DNA of 64,000 nt from Telmatospirillum siberiense. GTDB taxonomy: Bacteria > Pseudomonadota > Alphaproteobacteria > Rhodospirillales > Magnetospirillaceae. Where the stretch lies: positions 62,001 through 126,000 of the forward strand of contig NZ_PIUM01000002.1 in the NCBI RefSeq assembly GCF_002845745.1, written 5' to 3'. The translations under genes were made by a program, and so were the position numbers. Shown piece by piece: positions 48,201 to 54,302 of the stretch. A model generated the notes under the pieces. The model had not been told where the DNA came from. It ran no database searches and saw only the letters and a program-made list of their open reading frames with translations. The first letter of the stretch is position 1. The number at the start of each line of letters is the position of its first letter.

Positions 48201-48785
48201 GCCCGTGTCGGAGCCCAGCTCGCTCTGCTGGACCTGCTGAATCGCCAGCCGCAGCCGGCCCTGGACGCCATCGTGAACAGCGAGGCCGACGGTTTGCCGC
48301 AGGAATTGCAGCGTCAACGCAAGCACCTGAAAGCGCGCGCTTTGGCCGATCTTGATCGGGTTCCGGAAGCCATCCAACTGCTCGTCGGCGATGCCAGCAG
48401 CGAGGCGGCTCAATTGAGAGCCGAAATCTATTGGCATAAGCAGGATTGGCCGAATGCCGCCCTGGCGTTCGAAGCCATGGTGCCCCGTCCGGACCGTGGC
48501 GCGCCTCTCGACGACGTGACGTCCCGACTGGTCCTCAATTGGGCGACGGCCCTGGCCCTGGGCAATGACGAACGCGGATTGGCTGCGCTGCGGCGGTCCT
48601 TCGGCCCGTCGTTCGCCGGCACGGCTTACGACGACGGCTTCACATTGTTGACCAGCGCTCTTGACCGGGATCTTCCCGATATGCCGGCGATCGCCGCGAA
48701 GATCAAGGAAGCCGAAGGCTTCCAGACCTTCATGAGCAATTACAAGAAGCGGCTGCGGGCGGGTGGATTGTCGGGAATCAATTGA
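45252..48785 (+). CDS. Large exported repeat protein in motility operon
   Basis: The 1177-residue protein has a signal peptide (ILLLGGLAWGVSNAPAWGQA). Two or three similar beta-rich segments follow: about 45-120 (MVFDWDGPTSYSADVINGEL), about 215-315 (VVFSWPQTVDYKVEKQGG) and about 415-500 (LSVSWEKPVAAAVFRRAGY), joined by Pro-rich linkers. They look AMIN-like. The last 500 residues are helical repeat, TPR-like (for example ALDNYDHAAQ, YPEALRTLRSVVSNYPD). I start at 45252 because earlier starts put sequence before the signal peptide. The architecture suggests an envelope scaffold near the flagellum, but the function is unknown. Confidence 0.82.
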   Translation: MELRRLFQILPRILLLGGLAWGVSNAPAWGQASSQTGASPRGAQYNGFGRMVFDWDGPTSYSADVINGELVLRFDQPVKGDFHSLLRPLSQYLKTVSVSSDGKTATFPLTHPIQVRAFGGSGNSVIVDLVDKPDASARSNQAEAKPPASASSGDAPSGQAQSSATEGEGPLSLLPPSAPPPSSQLPPSAAAAPPPAPATPPVAAKQRPAGEAPAVEVRAGEHGSFNRVVFSWPQTVDYKVEKQGGRATVTFAKPARFDLAGLQTSLPSDIRLLSADGGGKSATVALSIPENARLRHFASGPKVVLDIVRDSNSPPPAPPATAQQSPPPGNNDVTLPSLKPLVPEDQPTLPSESLAAAQSAPPPMVKPVQPPAKSNATEPPPPATDARPAVAAHPLPADDDKVFSLSVSWEKPVAAAVFRRAGYLWLVFDRKQEVDTKLMRRLGGEAVSEVTQIPNHEATILRLVVQPDYAPSVRREGLLWVIDLMHQPAEPKDPIRITAPAALTNGIGIVLTVADAGNVISVADPEVGDTMMVVPVITLGSGVYPGRDTPDVELLPTVQGIALLPHADGLDVRSTRGSVSIGMPTGAGLRLSTDGNRAIPSVKRSSREGFFDVGTWKRGGPEAFAAERRTFEAGLAMIPPAGRSGAHMEAAQFFFANGFAAEALGFLRLAADEEPSLADTGPYRALRGACQLLMGREEMAVADLDNPLVKDDPESRVWQAAAHAAAGDAPASWEKPLAAGLPIFGNYPKPLAWPLAVISAKAALAAGDDDAAQKSLDVLDRSIMSPRESVLLDFLHGAYSEMNGQFDQALDNYDHAAQGDNREYRARASLAAIELQLRLGRITPRDAAEKLDRLRFGWREEDFEFGLLKRLGELQIRAGDYPEALRTLRSVVSNYPDNKNTPSVSKMMTDTFTKLYLEGAADMMPPVSAIGLYDEFRDLTPTGAKGDEMIRKLADRLASVDLLDRAAELLKHQVTYRLQGLDKARVGAQLALLDLLNRQPQPALDAIVNSEADGLPQELQRQRKHLKARALADLDRVPEAIQLLVGDASSEAAQLRAEIYWHKQDWPNAALAFEAMVPRPDRGAPLDDVTSRLVLNWATALALGNDERGLAALRRSFGPSFAGTAYDDGFTLLTSALDRDLPDMPAIAAKIKEAEGFQTFMSNYKKRLRAGGLSGIN

Positions 48786-48824
48786 CCGGAGGTTGCCGGG
48801 GGCAATACCGATTGCGCCGCCCGC

Positions 48825-48839
48825 TTAAGCCTTTCTTAA
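48825..48839 (+). promoter_or_regulatory. CtrA box TTAA-N7-TTAA upstream of the flhB-like/fliO/fliP genes
   Basis: TTAAGCCTTTCTTAA is an exact match to TTAA-N7-TTAA. It lies 48 bases before the GTG start of the next gene. A TTAACC half-site follows at 48857. It separates the large exported repeat gene from the export-apparatus genes, so a new transcript probably starts here. Confidence 0.6.
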
Positions 48840-48887
48840 AGGCGAACAGGGCATGGTTAACCTCCGTCATTCCGTGAGACCCAGGCC

Positions 48888-49211
48888 GTGGACCATTCCC
48901 AGACGACGAAAGGGCCGAAGCAGGAGATCGCGGTCGCCCTGTCTTATAAACCGGATCAGGGGGACGGCGCACCGAAGGTCGTCGCCAGCGGACGGGGTTC
49001 GGTGGCCAGGGAAATTCTCGACCGGGCCTTCGCCAACGGGGTCAAGGTCCGGGAGGATGCGGATCTTGTCGAACTGTTGGCCGCCGTCGATGTCGATAGC
49101 GTCATTCCACTGGAAGCCTTCATGGCTGTGGCCGAAATCCTGGCCTATGTGTACCAAGCCAATCAGCAGGCGGGCCCCGCCTCCTCATTTACGCAGAGTG
49201 GCGGATCATGA
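48888..49211 (+). CDS. FlhB cytoplasmic-domain-like protein (FlhX type)
   Basis: The 107-residue protein matches the C-terminal half of the FlhB/YscU switch domain: EIAVALSYKPDQGDGAPKVV, ILDRAFANGVKVREDADLVE and IPLEAFMAVAEILAYVY. It lacks membrane helices and the NPTH autocleavage motif. Stand-alone copies can replace or modulate the FlhB C-terminal fragment in some bacteria. GTG 48888 is the chosen start. Its stop overlaps the next ATG (ATGA). A full-length flhB lies 4 kb downstream. Confidence 0.85.
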   Translation: MDHSQTTKGPKQEIAVALSYKPDQGDGAPKVVASGRGSVAREILDRAFANGVKVREDADLVELLAAVDVDSVIPLEAFMAVAEILAYVYQANQQAGPASSFTQSGGS

Positions 49212-49519
49212 CCAGTGCCGAGGAAACAAGGGAAGAACTCGCCAAGGTATCGTCGCTGGCGATGACCGCGCGCCGTTTGTTGGCCGGCGGAAAACTGGTC
49301 GATCTGGCGGCATTGGAGGAACGGGTCCGTATCTTATGCGGAACCGTTCAGGCGATGCCGCGCGAAGAGGGGCAGAGTTTGCTGGACGATATGCGTTCGT
49401 TGATCAATAAGCTCGACCAGTTGCGCGGAGAATTGGAACTCCGGCTGACGATTAGTCGCGGCGACGCGGCGGAAAACGCCGGCGGCTCCGATGACGGCAA
49501 GACGTCGAGCGGAGGATGA
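49208..49519 (+). CDS. Small helical protein of unknown function, between FlhB-like gene and fliO
   Basis: The product is 103 residues, mainly charged helices (LAALEERVRIL, SLLDDMRSLINKLDQLRGELEL) and a disordered Gly/Ser/Asp tail. It could be an export chaperone by size and helix content, but I do not recognise it. Its ATG overlaps the previous stop, so it is translationally coupled. Confidence 0.72.
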   Translation: MTSAEETREELAKVSSLAMTARRLLAGGKLVDLAALEERVRILCGTVQAMPREEGQSLLDDMRSLINKLDQLRGELELRLTISRGDAAENAGGSDDGKTSSGG

Positions 49520-49544
49520 TCGCCGGCAAGCGGGATTTGAACCT

Positions 49545-49856
49545 ATGAATTGGGACATCTACTTGCGGAGCTTGGCCGTCCTGGCCTTGGTGGTGGGGCT
49601 CATCGCCGCCGTGGCATGGTTGGCCCGCCGGTTGGGCATGGGAATCCTCGTGCCCCGTGGCAACCGGCGGCGGCGGCTGTCGATCGAGGAAATTTTGCCT
49701 CTCGATAACCGTCGGCGCCTGGTGGTGGTTCGTTGGGATGGTTCCGAACATCTGCTGTTGGTCGGGGGCACATCGGATATTGTGGTGGATCGGGGCGTCC
49801 GGACGGCTTTCGCGGCCGATCTCGCGCGCGTCGAGGAAAAGGAAACGAATCAGTGA
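49545..49856 (+). CDS. fliO: Flagellar export component FliO
   Basis: The 103-residue protein has one membrane helix (SLAVLALVVGLIAAVAWLA) followed by the FliO cytoplasmic pattern (LSIEEILPLDNRRRLVVVRW, then GSEHLLLVGG). FliO helps assemble the FliP ring. I start at ATG 49545 (MNWDIYLRS); an open frame upstream adds only a basic stretch. Its stop overlaps the fliP start. Confidence 0.88.
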   Translation: MNWDIYLRSLAVLALVVGLIAAVAWLARRLGMGILVPRGNRRRRLSIEEILPLDNRRRLVVVRWDGSEHLLLVGGTSDIVVDRGVRTAFAADLARVEEKETNQ

Positions 49857-50602
49857 GGCGGCGGCTTTATTGGGGACTGGCGACCTTCACATTGGTGATG
49901 GGGGGGCTTTGCGCGGCCCATCCCGCCGCCGCTCAGCAGCTTTCTCTCGATCTCGGAGAGGGGGCCTCCACCACGGGGCGGCTGGTCCAGTTGATCGTCC
50001 TGATGACGGTGCTTTCCCTGGCGCCGGCCATCCTCGTCATGGTGACCTCATTCACCCGTATCGTCGTCGTGCTTTCCTTCCTGCGCCAGGCTTTGGGCAC
50101 TCAGACCGCGCCGCCCAACATGGTGGTGACCAGTCTGGCATTGTTCCTGACGGCCTTCATCATGATGCCGACGCTTCAGGCGTCCTATACCCAGGGCATT
50201 CAGCCGCTGCTGGCCAACAAGATCGATGAGATGGAGGCTTTCGACCGGGCGGCCAAGCCGTTGCACGCCTTCATGATGCGTCAGGTTCGCGATCAGGATC
50301 TGCGCCTGTTCATCGATCTGTCTCATACGTCGCCCGAAGTGACGGGCGCGGAGACGCCGCTGCAGGTGCTGATTCCGGCTTTCATGATCAGCGAACTTCG
50401 CCGCGCGTTCGAAATGGGGTTCCTCATTTATCTGCCGTTCCTCATCATCGACATGCTGGTGGCCTCGGTGCTGATGAGCATGGGTATGATGATGCTGCCG
50501 CCGGCGACCTTCGCCATGCCGTTCAAATTGATCTTCTTCGTTCTGGTCGATGGATGGTATCTGATCGCCGGTAGCCTGGTGCAGAGTTTTGGCGCGACCT
50601 GA
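49853..50602 (+). CDS. fliP: Flagellar export gate protein FliP
   Basis: The 249-residue protein has a signal peptide-like N-terminus (GLATFTLVMGGLCAAHPAAA). Four membrane helices and clear FliP motifs follow: SFTRIVVVLSFLRQALGTQ, PPNMVVTSLALFLT, LIPAFMISELRRAFEMGF and MGMMMLPPATFAMPFKL. It forms the export gate with FliQ and FliR. The GTG start overlaps the fliO stop (GTGA). fliQ and fliR are not adjacent but lie 1.6 kb downstream after flgB, flgC and fliE. Confidence 0.96.
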   Translation: MRRRLYWGLATFTLVMGGLCAAHPAAAQQLSLDLGEGASTTGRLVQLIVLMTVLSLAPAILVMVTSFTRIVVVLSFLRQALGTQTAPPNMVVTSLALFLTAFIMMPTLQASYTQGIQPLLANKIDEMEAFDRAAKPLHAFMMRQVRDQDLRLFIDLSHTSPEVTGAETPLQVLIPAFMISELRRAFEMGFLIYLPFLIIDMLVASVLMSMGMMMLPPATFAMPFKLIFFVLVDGWYLIAGSLVQSFGAT

Positions 50603-50888
50603 CGGGGCCCCGCCCGGTTGTGAGGGCCAACGACAAGACACAAGGCAATCGGGCGAACGCGCAAAAGCTGCTTTTCCGATAGAGACTCTCGTCGCGTTGG
50701 CGCGATGAGCGTCCCGAAGCTTTAGCGAAGGAAGCCCAGGCGGACGGATGTCCGCCGCCCGGCGCGTGAGGGGCTAAGAATTTAAAACGGGGCAAGCGGG
50801 TTCACCCGATTGCCTTGATGAAGCATTGACCGGCGTCCCATGGTCGGCTCATCCTGAGGGTGGGCTTTCGTCCCTGGGATGGGCGGGA
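50603..50888. other. Non-coding gap between fliP and flgB with several stem-loops
   Basis: No convincing gene is present. Visible structures are CTCGTCGCG with CGCGATGAG (around 50688-50709, one G-U pair) and GGCGGAC with GTCCGCC (50739-50756, GGAT loop). It may hold the fliP terminator or an intergenic repeat element. None of the stems is followed by a clean T-run. Confidence 0.45.
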
Positions 50889-50903
50889 TTCACCGTTTGT
50901 TAA
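50889..50903 (+). promoter_or_regulatory. CtrA-like box and promoter of flgB operon
   Basis: TTCA-N7-TTAA has one mismatch to the CtrA consensus. A -10-like GATACT lies at 50922-50927, 16 bases after TTAAAC, so the box would overlap the -35 position, as at CtrA-activated promoters. The predicted start is about 30 bases before the flgB ATG. Confidence 0.5.
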
Positions 50904-50962
50904 ACGCTCCCGGATATGCTCGATACTAGACGCTGGGTAGGCAGGTCAAAGGGCTCAAGGGA

Positions 50963-51364
50963 ATGTTAGAGGATCTTACCCTGTTCGCCATGGCGCAGAA
51001 ATCCATGGATTGGCTGTCACGCCGCCAGGAGGTTTTGTCCGAGAACGTGGCCAATGCCAATACGGCCAACTATCAGGCCAAGGATCTCGCCCCTCTGTCG
51101 TTCAAGAGCTTGCTGGACAAGGACCAGTCGGTGCATGCGGCGACGACCAATCCGATGCATATCTCGCCGGAAGTCATCCCCGCCAAGTTCGATGCGGTCA
51201 AGGAAAAGCGCCCCGAGGAATCGAAGCCGAATGGTAATTCCGTGCTGCTTGAAGAGCAGATGGAGAAGATCGGCGACGTCAAGGGCAAGTACGAACTCGC
51301 CATCAATCTCTTCACCAAGAATTTGACGATGCTGAAGACCGCCATCGGCAAGGGTAGCAGCTAA
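50963..51364 (+). CDS. flgB: Proximal rod protein FlgB
   Basis: The 133-residue protein forms the most proximal rod. The rod signature RRQEVLSENVANANTANYQA is at the N-terminus and the C-terminal helix (YELAINLFTKNLTMLKTAIG) closes it. It opens the flgB-flgC-fliE-fliQ-fliR-flhB run, which has gaps of only a few bases except before fliE. Confidence 0.95.
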   Translation: MLEDLTLFAMAQKSMDWLSRRQEVLSENVANANTANYQAKDLAPLSFKSLLDKDQSVHAATTNPMHISPEVIPAKFDAVKEKRPEESKPNGNSVLLEEQMEKIGDVKGKYELAINLFTKNLTMLKTAIGKGSS

Positions 51365-51379
51365 AGGGAGCCGTAAGCT

Positions 51380-51790
51380 TTGGACGATCTGAACAAGTCA
51401 TCGCTTATCGCCGTTTCCGGCATGAAGGCCCAGGCCGAGCGCATGCGCGTCGTTTCGGAAAATCTGGCCAACGCCGATTCTCTGCCGACCTCTCCGGATG
51501 CGACGCCCTACCGCCGTAAAACCATCAGCTTCCGCAACGTCCTCGATAAGACGTCGGGCGCGGATGTGGTCAAGGTCAAGAAGGTCGATGTCGATCGTTC
51601 GGAATTCCAAAAGAAATACGATCCGAAACATCCTGCCGCCGATAGCAGTGGCTATGTTCTGGCGCCGAACGTCAATCCGTTGATCGAGTTGATGGATATG
51701 CGCGAGGCCCAGCGGTCCTATGAGGCCAATCTCAATATCGTGAGCGTTTCGAAGTCGATGTTGTCGAAAACCGTCGATATGCTGAAATAA
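51380..51790 (+). CDS. flgC: Proximal rod protein FlgC
   Basis: The 136-residue rod protein has AVSGMKAQAERMRVVSENLA, then YRRKTISF, and the C-terminal NPLIELMDMREAQRSYEANL. The start is a TTG at 51380 with AGGGAG upstream. It is 15 bases after flgB. Confidence 0.95.
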   Translation: MDDLNKSSLIAVSGMKAQAERMRVVSENLANADSLPTSPDATPYRRKTISFRNVLDKTSGADVVKVKKVDVDRSEFQKKYDPKHPAADSSGYVLAPNVNPLIELMDMREAQRSYEANLNIVSVSKSMLSKTVDMLK

Positions 51791-51843
51791 TTGGTTCAAA
51801 CGGCCCGTCCGGAATGGACGCGTCAAATCTTGTTGGGTAGATC

Positions 51844-52167
51844 ATGGCCATAACCTCGATTACCGATGCCATCGCGGCCTACAGCAATGCGGCGAAGGCC
51901 GTCACCGGCGGCGGAAGCTCTTCTTCCGATGAGACGACGACGGCTCCCGGCACGGATTTCGCCAGCCTTTTGCGTGACGGAGCCAAGGCGGCCATCGATG
52001 CCGGCAAGCACAGCGAAGAAATGTCGAAGCAGGGCTTGGCCGGGAAGGCCGACGTGCGCGATGTGGTTGCCGCGGTCAACAATGCCGAAGTGACGTTGCA
52101 GACGGTCATCGCCGTTCGCGACAAGGTGGTCGCCGCCTATAACGAAATTCTGCATATGTCGATTTAG
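51844..52167 (+). CDS. fliE: MS-ring/rod junction protein FliE
   Basis: The 107-residue protein begins MAITSITDAIAAYSNAAKAV and has the FliE C-terminal pattern (SKQGLAGKADVRDVVAAVNN, ETLQT-like EVTLQTVIAVRDKVVAAYNEIL). It joins the MS ring to the rod. It is 53 bases after flgC and 10 before fliQ. Confidence 0.94.
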   Translation: MAITSITDAIAAYSNAAKAVTGGGSSSSDETTTAPGTDFASLLRDGAKAAIDAGKHSEEMSKQGLAGKADVRDVVAAVNNAEVTLQTVIAVRDKVVAAYNEILHMSI

Positions 52168-52177
52168 GTCCCGGCAG

Positions 52178-52444
52178 GTGACCGAGGGAGAGCTTATCGA
52201 GATTGCCAATTCCAGTATGCTGGTGATGATGAAGGTGGCGGCCCCGCCTTTGTTCGCCGGCTTGGTGATTGGTCTCGCCGTGTCTCTGTTTCAGGCCCTC
52301 ACGCAAATTCAAGAGGCGACATTGACCTTCGTGCCGAAGGTCTTGGCCGTTTTCGTCGCTTTGCTGATTTTTTTGCCGTTCATTTTGCATACGTTGATGG
52401 ATTTCATGCATCTGGTCCTCGACCGCGCGATCTCGGGCGGGTGA
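52178..52444 (+). CDS. fliQ: Flagellar export gate protein FliQ
   Basis: The 88-residue protein has two membrane helices (VAAPPLFAGLVIGLAVSLFQ and VLAVFVALLIFLPFILHTL) joined by TQIQEATLTFVPK, the FliQ signature. The start is GTG 52178 with a weak upstream site. fliR follows after 9 bases. Confidence 0.96.
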   Translation: MTEGELIEIANSSMLVMMKVAAPPLFAGLVIGLAVSLFQALTQIQEATLTFVPKVLAVFVALLIFLPFILHTLMDFMHLVLDRAISGG

Positions 52445-52453
52445 GGCGCTTCG

Positions 52454-53218
52454 ATGCTGCGCGAGATGCTGGCTTCCAACGTCTATGCGATCTTGCTGAT
52501 TTTCGCACGTTTCGGCGCCGCCATGATGCTGTTCCCCGGTTTGAACAGTACGACGGTTCCCGTGCGGTTCCGGCTGCTGCTGGCCGCGATGACCGCCTTC
52601 CTTGTGTCTTCCTCCATCGCGGGGCGCCTGCCCCCCATGCCGCCGGACTTCATCTCCCTGTTGCTTCTGATCGCGGAAGAAATCACGGTCGGCCTGTTTT
52701 TCGGTATCGTGATGCAGGTCCTGATCATGCCGATCGATGTGGCGGGCAGTTTTATCGGCTATTCCGTCGGCTTGACGAACATGTTTACCTCCGATCCGGT
52801 CACCGCTCAGCAGAACCAGTTGCTGACGGGGATGCTCAACCTGATCGCCGTCAATGTGATCTTCCTGACGGACAGTCACCATTTGATGTTTCAGGCCGTG
52901 GTCGACAGCTATTCCCTGTTCGTCCCGGGACAGCCCATACCGTTCGACGACCTGTCCCAGGCCTTATGGAGAACCGCCTCCGACGCAATGCTCGTCAGCT
53001 TCAAGCTGGCGGCCCCAAGTTTGGTCTTCGCGCTGACTTTCAATACCGGGCTGGCGTTGCTCAACCGGTTGGTGCCGCAGATGCAGGTCTTCTTCGTCGG
53101 TATGCCGATGCAGATTCTGGGGGGGCTGGGCATCCTGGGTTTTTGCATGTCCCCCATCATGACCTGGTTCCTTCGCAATTTCTCCGACGGCCTCCTGGCC
53201 TACATGGTTCCGAGGTGA
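52454..53218 (+). CDS. fliR: Flagellar export gate protein FliR
   Basis: The 254-residue polytopic membrane protein has the FliR markers ARFGAAMMLFPGLNSTTVPV, VGLFFGIVMQVLIMPIDVAG and MQVFFVGMPMQILGGL. With FliP and FliQ it forms the export gate. flhB begins 3 bases after its stop. Confidence 0.95.
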   Translation: MLREMLASNVYAILLIFARFGAAMMLFPGLNSTTVPVRFRLLLAAMTAFLVSSSIAGRLPPMPPDFISLLLLIAEEITVGLFFGIVMQVLIMPIDVAGSFIGYSVGLTNMFTSDPVTAQQNQLLTGMLNLIAVNVIFLTDSHHLMFQAVVDSYSLFVPGQPIPFDDLSQALWRTASDAMLVSFKLAAPSLVFALTFNTGLALLNRLVPQMQVFFVGMPMQILGGLGILGFCMSPIMTWFLRNFSDGLLAYMVPR

Positions 53219-53221
53219 TCC

Positions 53222-54292
53222 ATGGCCGCTGATGACGACGGCAAATCCGAACAACCAACCGGCAAGCGCCTGTCCGAGGCGCGTGACAAGGGTGATATCA
53301 GTCAATCCCAAGAGGTGAAGACGGCGGCCATGCTACTGGCCATGGCCGTTTTCGTTTGGCTGATTGCGCCGCTTTCGATGGTTCGGCTGCGCGATTATCT
53401 GGCGCGTTTCCTTGGGGAGCCGCACGCCATCCGCGTGACGACGGGCGAGGAATTGAGCGTCGTGACCAGCGATCTGCTCGCCAATATCGGCCTCGCCATG
53501 GTTATGCCGTTCGCCTTTCTTCTTCTCGTCGGCCTGACGGCGTCGGTCGGACAGACCGGATGGGTGGTGTCGACCGAAAAATTGACGCCCGACATCTCCA
53601 AGCTTAATCCGGTGGCGGGATTCGGCCGGCTTTTTTCGGTCCATTCGCTCGTCGAATTGTTGAAAAGCGTCGCCAAACTGGTGGTCGTCGGGGTCATTTG
53701 CTACCTGGTCCTCAGGCCCCGGGTTAGCGAGTTGGATTTGCTGCCGTCCATGGAGATGGCCGCCATCCTCACCTATCTGCATCAGCTCCTGGTGCGGCTG
53801 ATGATGGTCGTCGCCACCGTCATGGTGGTGATTGCCGTATCCGACTGGTTTTATCAGCGTCACGCCTACATGCAGAAGCTGAAGATGACCAAGCAGGAGG
53901 TGAAGGAGGAGAACAAGCAGAGCGAAGGCGATCCGCTGATCAAATCCCGCTTGAGGGGATTGCGGATGGCTCGCGCCCGCCAGCGGATGATGGCCGCTGT
54001 GCCGAAAGCCGACGTCGTGGTCACCAACCCGACCCATTTCGCCTGCGCCTTGAAATATGACAGCGAAACCATGAATGCGCCGACCCTCGTGGCGAAGGGA
54101 CAGGATCTGGTCGCTTTCCGCATCCGGGAGATCGCCAAGGAAAATAATGTTCCGATCGTCGAAAATCCCCCGCTGGCGCGGGCATTGTATGCGACAGTGG
54201 ATTTGGACAGGGAAGTCCCGCCCGATCATTACAAGGCAGTGGCCGAGGTGATCAGTTATGTCATGCGTCTCAAAGGCAAGCTCCGCCGCTGA
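53222..54292 (+). CDS. flhB: Flagellar export switch protein FlhB
   Basis: The 356-residue protein has an N-terminal cytoplasmic stretch (DDDGKSEQPTGKRLSEARDK), four membrane helices and a C-terminal switch domain. The autocleavage site N-P-T-H is at residues 269-272, the same numbers as in E. coli. The following segment VAKGQDLVAFRIREIAKENN is typical. It changes export from hook to filament substrates. cckA begins about 10 bases after its stop. Confidence 0.97.
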   Translation: MAADDDGKSEQPTGKRLSEARDKGDISQSQEVKTAAMLLAMAVFVWLIAPLSMVRLRDYLARFLGEPHAIRVTTGEELSVVTSDLLANIGLAMVMPFAFLLLVGLTASVGQTGWVVSTEKLTPDISKLNPVAGFGRLFSVHSLVELLKSVAKLVVVGVICYLVLRPRVSELDLLPSMEMAAILTYLHQLLVRLMMVVATVMVVIAVSDWFYQRHAYMQKLKMTKQEVKEENKQSEGDPLIKSRLRGLRMARARQRMMAAVPKADVVVTNPTHFACALKYDSETMNAPTLVAKGQDLVAFRIREIAKENNVPIVENPPLARALYATVDLDREVPPDHYKAVAEVISYVMRLKGKLRR

Positions 54293-54302
54293 GGCGTTGC
54301 GA

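Noticed and set aside
50901-50929. Sigma-28 promoter before flgB (TAAA then CTCGATAC)
   Set aside because: Spacing is 14 rather than 15 and only five of eight -10 bases fit; the CtrA-like box with GATACT explains the region better.
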